The notes: generated from the letters alone by a model not told the origin. Counted from the first letter of the stretch, positions 32,101 through 47,100 are shown. The stretch: DNA of 64,000 bases from Streptomyces violaceusniger (GCA_005405945.1 BJHW01000002.1:1984001-2048000), one strand, 5' to 3'. Numbers and translations are program-made.

Positions 32101-35100
32101 GCGTACCCAAGCGGCCATCGTCCTGGGGCACAGCGGAGCCGGCGCGGTCGACGCCGATGCGGCCTTCCGTGACGTGGGCTTCGATTCGCTGACCGCGGTC
32201 GAGTTGCGTAACCGGCTCACCGCAGTGACCGGGCTACGACTGCCGGCGACGCTAGCCTTCGACTATCCGACGTCGCGGCTGCTGGCCGGGTTCGTGCTGG
32301 CCGGGGTACTGGATGAGCGGGCGGACGCGGCCCCCGTATCCGGGACTGTGGTCGCCGGTGCGGAGGATGACCCGATCGCGATCGTGGGGATGGGGTGCCG
32401 GTACCCGGGCGGGGTGGATTCCCCGGAGGCGTTGTGGGACCTGCTGGCCGCTGGTGGCGAGGGCGTGGTGGAGTTCCCTGCCGATCGTGGCTGGGACGCG
32501 GAGAGCCTCTACGACCCGGACCGGCTTCGACCGGGTACCACCTATGCCCGGCATGGCAGCTTCCTGGCCGAGGCGGGAATGTTCGATCCCGAGTTCTTCG
32601 GGATCACTCCTCGTGAAGCCATGGCGATGGACCCGCAGCAGCGGCTCGTGCTGGAAACGGCGTGGGAAGCGCTTGAGCGGGCCGGGATCGTCCCGGATTC
32701 ACTGCGCGGCTCGGACACTGGCGTCTATGTGGGTGCCGCCTGGGCGGAATACGGATCAGTGCTGGCGTCAGGTTCGAACGATGTCGCCGGGCACGTGCTG
32801 ACCGGTAACGCCGGAAGTGTGGCCTCGGGCCGGATCGCCTACACGCTTGGCCTGGAAGGCCCCGCTGTCACCGTGGACACGGCGTGTTCTTCCTCGCTCG
32901 TGGCGGTGCATCTGGCGGCCCAGGCCCTGCGGTCGGGTGAGTGTTCGATGGCGCTGGCCGGTGGTGTCACGGTGATGTCCACCCCCGGTGTGTTCACGGA
33001 ATTTTCGCGGCAGGGCGGGCTGGCCGCCGACGGCCGCTGTAAGCCGTTCGCCGAAGCCGCGGACGGCACCGGGTGGGGCGAGGGCGCCGGAATCGTGGTT
33101 CTGGAGCGGCTGTCCGATGCGCGTCGGCGTGGGCATCAGGTGCTGGCGGTGTTGCGCGGTAGCGCGGTGAACCAGGACGGTGCGTCGAACGGCTTGACGG
33201 CACCGAACGGTCCGTCCCAGCAGCGGGTGATTCGCGCGGCACTGGCGAGCGCCCGGCTGTCGGCGTCCGATGTGGACGCTGTCGAGGCACACGGCACGGG
33301 CACCCGGCTGGGTGATCCGATCGAGGCGCAGGCGCTGCTGGCGACCTATGGCCAGGACCGTCCGTCGGATCGGCCGTTGTGGCTGGGTTCGGTGAAGTCC
33401 AACATCGGCCACACCCTGGCCGCTGCGGGCGTGGCCGGGATCATCAAGATGGTAATGGCGATGCGGCATGGTGTGTTGCCGCGGACGTTGCATGTGGATG
33501 CGCCGTCATCGCATGTGGACTGGTCGGCTGGTTCGGTGGAGTTGCTGACCGAGGCGCTGCCGTGGCAGGCCAATGGTCGTCCTCGCCGGGCGGGTGTGTC
33601 GTCGTTCGGTATTTCTGGCACGAACGCCCATCTGATCCTTGAAGAATCCGAACCGGAATCCGTATCCGAAGTTGATGAGGGCCCGGCGGGTGGTGTGGTG
33701 CCGTGGCTGTTGTCGGCGAAGTCGGCGGAGGCGTTGCGGGAGCAGGCTGTCCGGCTGGGGGAGTGGGCTGTTGGGCGGCCGGGAGTGGATGTGGTGGCTG
33801 TGGGTCGTGCGTTGGTGACGACGCGGTCGTTGTTCGAGCATCGTGCGGTGGTGGTGGCTGACGATGTGGCTGGGTTTGTTGCCGGGCTGGGGGATTTTGA
33901 GGCTTCCGCGGCGGTGGTGCGGGTGTGGTGGCGCCGGTTGGGCTTGGTCCGGTGTTTGTGTTTCCGGGGCAGGGTGCGCAGTGGGTGGGGATGGGTGTGG
34001 AGTTGTGGGATTCCGAGCCGGTGTTTGCGGAGTGGATGGAGCGGTGTGGGGCGGCGTTGGAGCCGTTCGTGGATTGGTCGCTTCGTGAGGCGCTTGGGGA
34101 TGCTGGGTTGTTGGGGCGGGTTGATGTGGTGCAGCCGGTGTCGTGGGCGGTGATGGTGTCTTTGGCGGGGTTGTGGCGTTCGGTGGGTGTGGTTCCGTCG
34201 GTGGTGGTGGGTCATTCGCAGGGGGAGATTGCTGCGGTGACGGTGGCTGGTGGTTTGTCGTTGGAGGATGCGGCGCGGGTGGTGGCGTTGCGGAGTCGGG
34301 CGATTGTGGGGTTGGCGGGTTCTGGTGGGATGGTGTCGGTTCCGGCGCCGCTGGATCAGGTGGAGGAGTGGATTGCTCCGTGGGCCGATGTCCTGTCGGT
34401 GGCTGCGGTGAACGGTCCGGCGCAGGTGGTGGTTTCGGGTGCTGTGGTGGCGTGTGAGGAGTTCGTGGTCAGGCATGCTGGTGATGGTGTGCGGCGGATT
34501 GCGGTGGACTATGCGTCGCATTCGGCGCAGGTGGAGGCGGTCGAGCAGCAGTTGGCGAGTGATCTGGCTGGTCTGGAGCCGGTGAGTGGCCGGGTGCCGT
34601 TCCATTCCACTGTGGACGCTGGGCTTGTTGATACTGCGGGGCTTGATGGTGGGTATTGGTATCGGAATCTGCGTGAGCGGGTGCGGTTTGCCGAGGTGGT
34701 CGAGTCGCTGGTGCGGGCTGGGCATCGCGCTTTTGTTGAGGTGAGTGCGCATCCGGTGCTGGCGATGGCGGTGGAGCAGGCTGGTGAGGGTCTGACCGTG
34801 ACCGGCACGTTGCGTCGTGATGACGGGGGTCGGGGCCGGTGGCTGCGGTCGCTGGCCGGTGTCCATGTCGCGGGCGTGCCGGTGGACTGGACCGCACAGC
34901 TCGGCGCGCAGTCCGGTGCGGGATCGCTTTCCCTGCCTACATACCCATTCCAACACCAGCGGTTCTGGCCCGACATGGCGCACCATACCGCTGACCGTGT
35001 TGTCGACGGTGTGGACGCGGAGTTCTGGCAAGCGGTGGAGCGTTCGGACGGAGCGGCCCTGGCCACCACCTTGCGGGTGGATGAGCATGAGGTGAGTTCG

Positions 35101-38100
35101 GTGCTTCCCGCGTTGGCCGCCTGGCGCCGGGAGCGGCAGGACCGACAGGCGATCGACAATTGGCGGTACCGGGTTGAATGGGCACCGTTGTCAGGGTCGC
35201 GGCCTTCGGCGCTGAGTGGTTCGTGGCTGGTGTTGCACCACCCGGACACCGCCGAATGGGCTGGTCAGGTGGTGGCGGCCCTGGCTGATCAGGGTGCGCG
35301 GCCGCTTCCGATGTCTGTGCTCGGTGACCGTGCTGTGGTCGCCGAAACAGTGTCGGCCGCCCTGTCCGAAGCAGACCTGGTCGGTGTGGTGTTCCTGCCC
35401 GGCGCTGCGCCGGTGAAGGACCTCTTGGCGGTGCTCCAGGGCCTGGAACAGGCCGGGCTGACGCAGCGGTTGTGGATGCTCACTCGCGGCGCGGTCCGGG
35501 TTGACGGCGCTGACGGGCCAGGCGATCTCGAGGCGGCCGCGGCGTGGGGCCTGGGCCGGGTGGCGGCGCTGGAGTACCCGACGTGGTGGGGTGGGCTGAT
35601 CGATCTGCCTCCCGCCGATGCCGAAGCCGCGCTCGACGGGCTGATCTGGCGGCGTTGCTGCGCGGTGCTGGCTGGGTGGGACGCCGAGGACCAGGTCGCG
35701 GTACGCGCCAGCGGCGTGTACGGACGTCGGCTCGTGCCCGCACCCGACTCCGGGCAGCCGTGGGTTCCGGCGGGTACTGTCCTGGTCACCGGTGGCACCG
35801 GTGGACTGGGTGGTCAGGTCGCGCGCTGGCTGGCCGATCAGGATGTTGAGCACATCGTGCTGACCTCGCGGCGCGGCACGCAGGCGCCCGGCGCGGCACA
35901 GCTCATGGACGAGCTGACTGCCGAGGGCCGGGTGCGGGTCACCGTCCTGGGCTGTGATGTGGCTGACCGGGACGGCCTGGCCACGGCTCTGTCCGGCGTG
36001 GGGCGGATCGATGCGGTGGTCCACGCCGCCGGTGTCGGTGAGCTGACCCCGATCGCCGAGACCGGTCCGGAGGCCGTGGACCAGGTACTGGCGGCGAAGG
36101 TGGCCGGGACGATGAATCTGCACCGGCTGCTGGTGCAGGATGCCGAGCGTCCGCTGGACGCGTTCGTGATGTTTTCCTCGGGGGCCGGTGTGTGGGGCGG
36201 TGGCGGGCAGGGGACGTATGCCGCGGCCAACGCCTTCCTCGATGCTTATGCCCTCCGGGAGCGTGTTGCCGGGCGCGCGGTGACCAGTGTGTCCTGGGGT
36301 TTGTGGGCCGGGCCGGGAATGGCCGGTGCACAGGAGAGCCAGGCCATGCAGCGGCGCGGGGTGCGGCCGATGGACCCGCAGCGTGCGCTGCGTGCGCTGG
36401 CTGAGGCGGTGGGCCGGGGTGAGGCGTGTGTGACGGTGACCGATATGGACTGGCCCCGCTTCGCCGTGGCGTTCACCTCCGCGCGGCCCAGCCCGCTGCT
36501 GGGTCAGATTCCGCAGGTGCGGGCTGCCGCGGCCGATACGGGCTCGGCGAGGGACGAGGACAGCGCTCTGGCGGCCCGGCTGCGGGTGCTGCCGGAGGGC
36601 CGGCGTCGGCAGGCCGTGCACGAGATGGTGTTGGCTCATGCGGCAGCGGTGCTGGGGCATGGCACCGCGGACGGGCTTGGGTCCGGGCAGGCGTTCCGTG
36701 AGCTGGGTTTCGATTCCGTGACCGCGGTCGAGCTGCGCAATCGCTTGGTGGAGGCGACGGGGCTTTCGTTGCCGGCGACGTTGGTCTTCGACTACCCGAA
36801 CGCGGCTGTGCTGACGGACTTCCTGCTGGAAGAGCTGTTCGGAGCCGAGGCGGCGATGTCCGCGCCGGTGGTGGCTGCGGTGCTGGACGAGCCGGTCGCG
36901 ATCGTGGGTGTGGGATGTCGTTTCCCCGGCGGAGTGGACTCGCCCGAGGCGTTGTGGGAATTGCTGACCGAGGGCACGGACGCGATCGGCGCCTTTCCCG
37001 GGAACCGCGGCTGGGACGCGGCCGGACTGGACGACCCGCAGGCCGATTACGCGCGTGTGGGCGGGTTCGTTCCCGAAGTCACGGATTTCGACGCGGGATT
37101 CTTCGGTATTTCTCCGCGTGAGGCGGTGGCGATGGACCCACAGCAACGTCTGGTGCTGCAAACCGCGTGGGAAGCGTTGGAGCGGGCCGGGATCGCCCCG
37201 GATGCGCTGCGAGGTTCGGACACCGGTGTGTATGTGGGTGTCGGCGGGTCGGAGTACGGGTCGGTGCTGGCGTCGGGAGCCCATGACACCGAAGGACATT
37301 CACTGACCGGCAACGCCGTGAGTGTGATGTCCGGGCGTGTTTCCTACAACCTGGGACTGGAAGGCCCGGCGGTGTCGGTCGACACGGCGTGCTCCTCGTC
37401 CCTGGTGGCGGTGCATCTGGCCGCGCAGGCGCTGCGGTCGGGTGAGTGTTCGATGGCGCTTGCCGGTGGCGTCACGGTGATGTCCACCCCCGGTGTGTTC
37501 GCGGAGTTCTCCCGGCAGGGCGGACTGGCCACTGATGGCCGTTGTAAGCCCTTCGCGGATGCCGCGGATGGCACCGGATGGGGTGAAGGCGCAGGCATTC
37601 TGGTTCTCGAGCGGCTGTCTGACGCGCGACGGCACGGGCACCAGATTCTGGCGATGTTGCGTGGTAGTGCCGTCAATCAGGATGGTGCGTCGAACGGTTT
37701 GACGGCGCCGAACGGTCCCTCCCAGCAGCGGGTGATCCGAGCGGCGCTGGCGAGTGCGCGGCTGTCTTCGGCTGACGTCGACGTGGTGGAGGCCCACGGC
37801 ACCGGCACAAAACTCGGCGACCCGATCGAAGCGCAGGCCCTCCTGGCCACTTACGGTCAGGACCGCCCCCAGGACCGGCCATTGTGGTTGGGGTCGGTGA
37901 AGTCGAACATCGGTCACACTCAGGCCGCCGCGGGCGTGGCCGGGATCATCAAGATCGTGCTGGCGATGCGGCATGGCGTCCTGCCGCGGACGTTGCATGT
38001 GGACGCGCCATCGTCGCATGTGGACTGGTCGGCCGGTGCGGTACGGCTGCTGACCGAGGCCGTGCCGTGGGAACCCGATGGCCGTCCGCGGCGGGCGGGT

Positions 38101-41100
38101 GTGTCGTCGTTCGGCATTTCCGGTACGAATGCGCACCTGATCTTCGAAGAGGCGGAGCCCGAACCCGAGCTGGTGTCGGCGACGGAGCCGGATGAGGTTC
38201 CTGGCGGGTTGGTGCCCTGGTTGCTGTCGGCCAGGTCAGCGGATGCCCTGCGGGACCAGGCTGTCCGGCTGGTCCGGTGGTCCGCCGACCAGCCGGAAAC
38301 CGATCCGGGAGTGGTGGCTCGTGCGTTGGCCACCAGCCGGTCGGTGTTCGAGCACCGTGCAGTGGTTCTGGGCCGGGACGGGCAGGAGTTGATGGACGGC
38401 CTGCGCACGCTGGCCGAACGCCGACCGGGCGCGGGCGTGCTCACCGGCTCGCCGGGTTCTGGGCGGCTGGCGATGGTGTTCTCCGGCCAGGGCAGTCAAC
38501 GGCTCGGTATGGGGGCGGAGCTGTATGCGTCGTTCCCCGTGTTTGCCGAGGCACTCGATGAGGTGTGTGCGGAGCTGGACCGGCATCTGCCGCGTCCGAT
38601 CCGTGACGTGATCAACGGCGAACCGGATCTGCTGAACGAGACGGTGTTCACCCAGGCTGGGTTGTTCGCGGTGCAGGTCGCTCTGTTCCGGCTGATGACG
38701 TCGTGGGGTGTGTCGCCGGAGTGGGTGGCCGGACATTCGATCGGTGAACTGAGCGCCGCGCATGTGGCGGGCGTGTGGAGTTTGGCGGATGCGGCTTCGG
38801 TGGTCGCGGCGCGGGGCCGGTTGATGCAGGAGCTGCCTGCGGGCGGCGCGATGGCCGCGCTCTCGGCGAGTGAGGCCGAGGCGCTGGAACTGATCGGTGA
38901 GTGCGCCACAGTCGGGCTCGCCGCGGTGAATGGCCCGGCCTCGACGGTGGTTTCCGGTGACGAGGACGTAGTGCTGGAGCTGGCGGAGAGGTGGCGAAAG
39001 CAGGGCGGCAAGGCACGGCGCCTGCAGGTCAGTCACGCGTTCCACTCCCTGTTGATGGAGCCCATGCTGGCTTCGTTCGCGCAGGTCCTGGAGGGCGTGT
39101 CCTGGCGGGAACCACAGTTCCCCGTGGTGTCCGGAACTCAGGATGCGGATGTGACGGACCCGGCCTACTGGGTGCGGCATGTCCGGGAGACGGTCCGTTA
39201 CCACGACACGGTCCTGACGCTGCGGGAGCAGGGAGCGGACCTCTTCCTGGAAGCCGGGCCCGACGGCACGTTGAGCGCGATGGCCGGCGTGGACAGCGGT
39301 GTCTGGGTCCCAGCGTTGCGAGGCGACCGTGACGAGCCGGAGACGCTGGTGACCGCGCTGGCCGGGGTGCACGCCCATAGCGCCACTGTGGACTGGACCG
39401 CGCTGCTCGGTGCTCAGGGCTCCCGTCCGGTGCCGCTGCCGACGTACGCGTTCCAGCGCGAGCGGTACTGGCCCGCGGTGACCCGCCGCGCCGGCGATGT
39501 GCGCGCGCTGGGCCTGGGCGAGTCCGGTCACGGCTTGCTGGGCGCGGTGGTGGCTCTGGCCGGGGGCGATGCCGTGGTGCTGACCGGGCGCCTGTCACTG
39601 GCGTCGTACCCGTGGCTGGCCGATCATGCGGTGCTGGGCTCGGTGCTGCTGCCGGGGACGGCGTTCGTGGATCTGGCTGTGCACGCTGGTGATCGGGCCG
39701 GATGCCCGGTGGTGGAAGAACTGACCCTTCAGGCTCCGCTGCTGCTGCCTGAACAAGGCGGGGTACAGGTTCAGGTGCGGGTCGCCGAGCCTGACGAGCA
39801 AGGGCGCCGGGCGGTTGGAATCCTCTCTCGTGTCGACGATGACGATGAGTGGATTCGGCATGCCGAAGGTGTGCTGAGCTCACAGGACGTCCCAGCTCCG
39901 GTGTGGACCGGCGCCTGGCCGCCGCCGGACGCGCAGCCACTGCCGGTGGACGGCCGTTACGAGCGCCTGGCCGAAGACGGCTACGGCTACGGTCCGGTCT
40001 TCCAGGGGCTCCGCGCGGCCTGGCAGTCAGGCACCGAGGTCATCGCCGAGGTGGCACTGCCCGAGCAGACCGAGGTGGACGGCTTCGGGATACACCCGGC
40101 GCTGCTGGACGCCGCCCTCCACCCCATCGGTCTCGCTGCCTTGGCGCAGCCGAGCGAAGGTGTGAGCTTGCCGTTCGCGTGGACCGGCGTTCGCCTGCAC
40201 GCCACCGGTGCGTCGGTGCTGCGGGTGAGGTTGTCCCGGCGTGAGGACGGCGGGGTGGGCATCGCGGCGTTCGATCCGGCCGGGCAGCCGGTGTTCAGTG
40301 CGGACTCCTTGCGGCTGCGCCCGATCAGCGCCGACCTGGCGTCCGGGGCTGGTGAGTCGGCTCGGTCGTTGTTCGGAGTGGACTGGGTTCCGCTGGCCGA
40401 TCCCGGCACCACTACGGAGGTGGACTGGGCCTGGCACGGCCAGGTCGATGGCGACGTACCCGCGGTGGTGGTGGCCCATGTCCCGACTGGCTACGGCGAG
40501 GGCCCGGAATGGGTGCATGCGGTCACGTCGACGGTTCTGGGCTGGCTGCAGACCTGGTTGGCCGACTCGGCCAACCAGGATTCCCGGTTGCTGCTGCTCA
40601 CCCGGGGCGCGCTCGACGGCAGTGATCTGGCCGCCGCCGCGGTGACCGGTCTGGTGCGTTCGGCGCAGTCGGAGCACCCGGGACGTTTCATCCTCCTGGA
40701 CCTCGACACCGACCTGAATCTTGATGCCGTGCTGCCCACGGTGCTGGGTAGTGGTGAGCCGGAACTCGCCGTACGGGCCGGAGCGCTGTCCGTGCGGCGC
40801 CTGGTACGGGCCGCGGGGGGCGGGCAGGCGGTGGTGGCACCGGAGCGGCTGGCTGAGGGCACCGTGGTGATCACCGGAGGAACCGGTGGCCTGGGCGTAC
40901 TGCTGGCCCGGCACCTGGTGGCCACCCACGAGGTCGGCCATCTGCTGTTGCTGTCGCGGCGGGGAATAGACGCTCCGGGGCCGCTGAACTGGCCGCTGAG
41001 CTGGGCGCGCGGGTGTCGATCCGGGCGTGTGATGTGTCCGATCGTGATGCGGCGGCCGCGGTGCTGGAGGGGGTGCCCGCCCAGTTCCCGCTGGCGGGTG

Positions 41101-44100
41101 TGGTGCATGCGGCTGGTGTGTTGGATGACGCGACGGTGGAGTCGTTGAGTCCGGAGCGGCTGGCTGTGGTGTTGCGGGCGAAGGTGGATGCGGCGTGGCA
41201 TTTGCATGAGCTGACCCAAGGCTTGGATCTGGGTTTGTTCGTGGTGTATTCCTCGGCGGCGGCCACGCTCGGTTCGGCGGGTCAGGGGAGTTATGCGGCG
41301 GCGAACGCCGCGCTGGACGCGCTGGTGCAGCAGCGACGGTCGGCGGGGCTGGCCGGGCACTCGCTGGCGTGGGGGCTGTGGGCGCAGCGCTCGGGAATGA
41401 CCGGGACACTGGACGAGGCCGACCTCGCACGGATGAGCCGAGCCGGTCTCCAGGCACTGTCGGACGAAGAGGGCTTGGCGCTGTTCGACGCGGCGGTGCG
41501 CCTGGACCGGCCGCTGGTGGTGGTGGCACGGCTGGATGTGGCGGCCATGCGAGCCTCCGGGGTGGACTCCCGGCTCTTGCGCGGCCTGGTCGGAGGCTCG
41601 GCACGACGTGCCGCCGCCTCGGTTTCCGCTCATGGCGGAGAGTTGGCCGGCCGGCTGGCGGCGCTGCCGGTGGAGGAGCGCCACAGCGCGGTGCTGGAAC
41701 TGGTGCGCACTCAGGCTGCCACCGTCCTCGGCCACGCCACGGTCGGCGGAGTCGATGCGGATGCGGCTTTCCGTGATCTGGGCTTCGATTCGCTGACGGC
41801 GGTGGAACTGCGCAACCGGCTCGCGTCCGCAACCGATCTGCGGCTCCCGGCGACGCTGGTCTTCGACTACCCGACCGCGTCCGTGCTGGCCGAGTTCGTG
41901 CTGGCGGAGCTCCTCGGAACCGGCACCGAGGCTACGGACGTGGCGCTGGTCGCGCCGGTGGTGGAGGAGCCGATCGCGATTGTCGGGATGGGGTGTCGTT
42001 TCCCGGGTGGGGTGGATTCGCCGGAGGCTTTGTGGGAGTTGCTGGCGGCTGGTGGTGAGGGGGTGGCGGAGTTCCCGTCCGATCGGGGCTGGGATGTGGA
42101 CGGGCTGTATGACCCGGAGGGGCTTCGTGCTGGTACGAGTTACACCAAGCATGGTGGTTTCTTGTTGGGTGCGGCGGAGTTCGACGCGGGTTTCTTCGGT
42201 ATTTCGCCGCGTGAGGCGGTGGGGATGGATCCGCAGCAGCGGATCGTGTTGGAGACGGCGTGGGAGGCTCTGGAGCGGGCCGGGATCGTGCCGGATTCCC
42301 TCCGTGGCAGCGCCACCGGTGTGTATCTCGGGTTGATGTACCACGACTACGCGACTCAGACGGCGTTGAATCCGGCCGAGAGTGAAGGATTCGGCAGTAC
42401 CGGTAATTCGGGGAGTGTGGCGTCGGGTCGGATCGCCTACACATTGGGTCTGGAAGGTCCCGCTGTCACGGTGGACACGGCGTGTTCTTCTTCGCTGGTG
42501 ACGGTGCATCTGGCGGCTCAGGCTCTGCGGTCGGGTGAGTGTTCGTTGGCGCTGGCCGGTGGTGTCACGGTGATGGCGACCCCGGGGGTCTTCACGGAGT
42601 TCTCCCGCCAGGGCGGACTGGCCGCTGACGGCCGGTGCAAACCTTTCGCCGACGCAGCAGACGGGACCAGCTGGGGTGAGGGTGCTGGTGTGCTGGTGCT
42701 GGAGCGGTTGTCGGACGCTCGTCGGCGGGGGCATCAGGTGCTGGCGGTGTTGCGTGGGAGTGCGGTGAATCAGGATGGTGCGTCGAATGGTTTGACGGCG
42801 CCGAATGGTCCTTCCAGCAGCGGGTGATTCGCGCGGCGCTGGCGAGTGCTCGGCTGGTCGCGTCCGATGTGGACGTTGTCGAGGCGCACGGTACGGGGAC
42901 GAAGCTCGGTGATCCGATCGAGGCGCAGGCGTTGCTGGCGACCTATGGTCAGGATCGTCCGGAGGGTCGGCCGTTGTGGTTGGGGTCGGTGAAGTCGAAC
43001 ATCGGCCACACTCAGGCTGCTGCGGGTGTGGCGGGGATCATGAAGATGGTGCTGGCGATGCGGCATGGTGTGTTGCCGCGGACGTTGCATGTGGATGCGC
43101 CTTCGTCGCATGTGGACTGGTCGGCCGGTGCGGTGGAGTTGCTGACCGAGCCGGTCCCGTGGCAGGCCGACGGCCGGCCTCGCCGCGCTGGGGTGTCGTC
43201 GTTCGGTATTTCCGGCACCAATGCCCATGTGATTCTCGAAGAGCCCGAACAGCTTCCGGCCGTGGAGCCTGAAGAGGCTACCGGTGGTGTGGTGCCGTGG
43301 CTGTTGTCGGCGAAGTCGGCGGAGGCGTTGCGGGAGCAGGCTGTCCGGCTGGGGGAGTGGGCTGTTGGGCGGCCGGGAGTGGATGTGGTGGCTGTGGGTC
43401 GTGCGTTGGTGACGACGCGGTCGTTGTTCGAGCATCGTGCGGTGGTGGTGGCTGACGATGTGGCTGGGTTTGTTGCCGGGCTGGGGGATTTTGAGGCTTC
43501 CGCGGCGGTGGTGCGGGGTGGTGCGGCGCCGGTTGGGCTTGGTCCGGTGTTTGTGTTTCCGGGGCAGGGTGCGCAGTGGGTGGGGATGGGTGTGGAGTTG
43601 TGGGATTCCGAGCCGGTGTTTGCGGAGTGGATGGAGCGGTGTGGGGCGGCGTTGGAGCCGTTCGTGGATTGGTCGCTTCGTGAGGCGCTTGGGGATGCTG
43701 GGTTGTTGGGGCGGGTTGATGTGGTGCAGCCGGTGTCGTGGGCGGTGATGGTGTCTTTGGCGGGGTTGTGGCGTTCGGTGGGTGTGGTTCCGTCGGTGGT
43801 GGTGGGTCATTCGCAGGGGGAGATTGCTGCGGTGACGGTGGCTGGTGGTTTGTCGTTGGAGGATGCGGCGCGGGTGGTGGCGTTGCGGAGTCGGGCGATT
43901 GTGGGGTTGGCGGGTTCTGGTGGGATGGTGTCGGTTCCGGCGCCGCTGGATCAGGTGGAGGAGTGGATTGCTCCGTGGGCCGATGTCCTGTCGGTGGCTG
44001 CGGTGAACGGTCCGGCGCAGGTGGTGGTTTCGGGTGCTGTGGTGGCGTGTGAGGAGTTCGTGGTCAGGCATGCTGGTGATGGTGTGCGGCGGATTGCGGT

Positions 44101-47100
44101 GGACTATGCGTCGCATTCGGCGCAGGTGGAGGCGGTCGAGCAGCAGCTGGCGAGTGATCTGGCTGGTCTGGAGCCGGTGAGTGGCCGGGTGCCGTTCCAT
44201 TCCACTGTGGACGCTGGGCTTGTTGATACTGCGGGGCTTGATGGTGGGTATTGGTATCGGAATCTGCGTGAGCGGGTGCGGTTTGCCGAGGTGGTCGAGT
44301 CGCTGGTGCGGGCTGGGCATCGCGCTTTTGTTGAGGTGAGTGCGCATCCGGTGCTGGCGATGGCGGTGGAGCAGGCTGGTGAGGGTCTGACCGTGAGCGG
44401 TACGTTGCGTCGTGATGACGGGGGTCGGGGCCGGTGGCTGCGGTCACTGGCCGGTGTCCATGTCGCGGGCGTGCCGGTGGACTGGACCACGCAGCTCGGC
44501 GCTGAGAGCACGAGTCCGGTGTCGCTGCCGACCTACGCCTTCCAGCGGGAGCGGTACTGGCCCTCGGCGGCAGGGGCGAAGTCAGGTGATGTGCGGGCGC
44601 TCGGGCAAGGTGAGTCGGGCCACCCGTTGCTCGGTGCCGTGGTGGCGTTGGCCGGTGGCGACGAGGCGGTTCTGACTGGACGATTGTCCCTGTCCGCGTA
44701 TCCATGGCTGGCCGATCACGCCGTTCTTGGCTCCGTGCTGTTGCCGGGCGCGGCCATGGTGGATCTGGCCGTGTATGCCGGTGACCGCACCGGCTCTCCG
44801 GTGCTGGAGGACCTGACCTTGCTGGCTCCGCTGGTGCTCCCCGAGCAGGGTGGCGTGCAAGTTCAGCTGCGCGTCGCCGAGCCTGACGATCACGGTCGCC
44901 GAGGCGTCGGGGTCTTCTCCCGCGCTGACGATGAGGACGAGTGGGTTCAGCATGCCGGTGGTGTGCTGGGTGGCCGGGCCACCGCCGCTCCGGTGTGGGC
45001 GGGGGTCTGGCCGCCGGAGGGTGCGTGGCCGGTGCCGGTGGACGGTGTGTATGAGCGCATGGCCGAGGACGGTTATGGCTATGGGCCGGTGTTCCAGGGT
45101 GTCCGCGCGGTGTGGCGGACGGATACCGAGGTGTTCGCGGATGTGGCTCTGCCCGAGCAGATCGGTGTGGACGGCTTCGGGATACATCCGGCGTTGCTGG
45201 ACGCGGCTTTGCACCCCATTGGACTGACGGCCTCGAACCAGGCCGGTGAAGGCGGCGTGAGGCTGCCGTTCGCGTGGAGTGGCGTGCAGTTGCACGCCAC
45301 CGGCGCGGCGGTACTGCGGGTGCGCTTGTCGCAGCGTGAGGACGGTGGGTTCGCGGTCGCGGCTTTCGATCCGGCCGGGCAGCCGGTGTTGAGTGCCGAC
45401 TCGCTGATGCTGCGCCCGATCACCACCGATCCGGCTTCGTCAGCGGCGGGGGAGACGGCGCGGTCCTTGTTCGGAGTGGACTGGGAACCGCTCGCCGAGC
45501 CGACCGCCACCGAAGTGGTGGACTGGACCTGGCACGGTCAGGCCGAAGGCGAGCTGCCTGCAGTGGTGGTGGCCCAGGTCCCGGCTGGCGCCGGGGACGG
45601 ACCTGAGCCGGTGCATACGGTGACGGCGACGGTGCTGGACTGGCTTCAGACATGGCTGGCCGACCCGGCCACCGATGGCTCACAGCTGTTGTTGCTCACC
45701 CGAGGTGCGAGCGATGGCAGTGATCTGGCCGCCGCCGCGGTGACCGGCCTGGTGCGCTCGGCACAGTCCGAACATCCCGGCCGTTTGATTCTCCTCGACG
45801 CCGGTCTCGACACCGATCTCGAAGCGGACACCAGCCTGGATGGTGTGCTGGCTGCGGTGGTGGCCAGTGGTGAGCCGGAGCTCGTGGTGCGTGCCGGTGT
45901 GTTGTACGTGCGGCGTCTGGTGCGGGCGGCCGGGCGGTTGGTGGTGCCGGGTCCGGAGCGGCTGGGCTGGCGGCTGGACGTGCCCGAGCGGGGCAGCCTC
46001 GACGATCTGGCGGTGCTGGACAACCCGGCAGGCGAGGCGCCGCTGGCGCCCGGTGAGATCCGGGTGGGTGTGCGCGCGGCCGGATTGAACTTCCGGGACG
46101 TGATGGTCGGTCTGGGTCTGTACCCGGATGCGGGTGCCGTGATGGGTGGTGAGGCGGCTGGTGTGGTGGTCGAGGTCGCTGAGGAGGGGGTGTCCGGGCT
46201 GGCGGTCGGTGACCGGGTGTTCGGTGTTTTCGCGGGTGCGTTGGGTCCGTTGGCGGTGACTGATCATCGGTTGGTGGCGAAGGTGCCGGAGGGGTGGTCT
46301 TTCACTCGGGCGGCGTCGGTGCCGATCGTGTTCCTGACGGCGTTCTACGCGTTGCGTGATTTGGCTGAGGTGCGGCGTGGTCAGCGGATTTTGATTCATG
46401 CCGCGGCGGGTGGTGTGGGTATGGCGGCGGTTCAGCTGGCCCGGGTCTGGGGCATGGACGTCTACGGCACCGCCAGTGCCGCCAAGTGGCCGGTGCTGCG
46501 TGAGCAGGGGCTCGACGAGGCGCACCTGGCGTCCTCGCGGGATCTGGACTTTCGGGACGAATTCCTGGCTGCCACCGAGAGGCAGGGCGTTGACGTGGTC
46601 CTGAACTCCCTGGCCGGGGAATTCGTGGACGCTTCTCTGGACCTGCTCGCCAAGGGCGGGCGGTTCGTGGAAATGGGCAAGACCGATGTGCGGGACGGGT
46701 CGGAGATCGCGGCCGCGCATGGGGGCGCGGTGTATCGGGCCTTCGACCTGATGGAGGCCGGTCCGGAGCGGATCGGCCAGATGCTGGCCGAGATCGTGGA
46801 CCTGTTCGGCTCCGGGAAGCTGAAGCCGCTGCCGGTGACCGTGTTCGAGACGGCCGCCGCGGTGGACGGCCTGCGCCATCTGCAGACCGGGCGGAACGTG
46901 GGCAAGGTCGTGCTGCGCCTGCCAACGAGCCCGGGCCCGCGGGGAACGGTGGTGATCACCGGCGGAACCGGCGGCCTGGGCGCGATGCTGGCCCGCCACC
47001 TGGTCACCGACCACGGGGTGGAACACCTGCTGCTGCTGTCCCGGCGAGGTGCGGAAGCCCCAGGGGCGGACGAACTGGCCGCCGAACTTGATGAGTTGGG

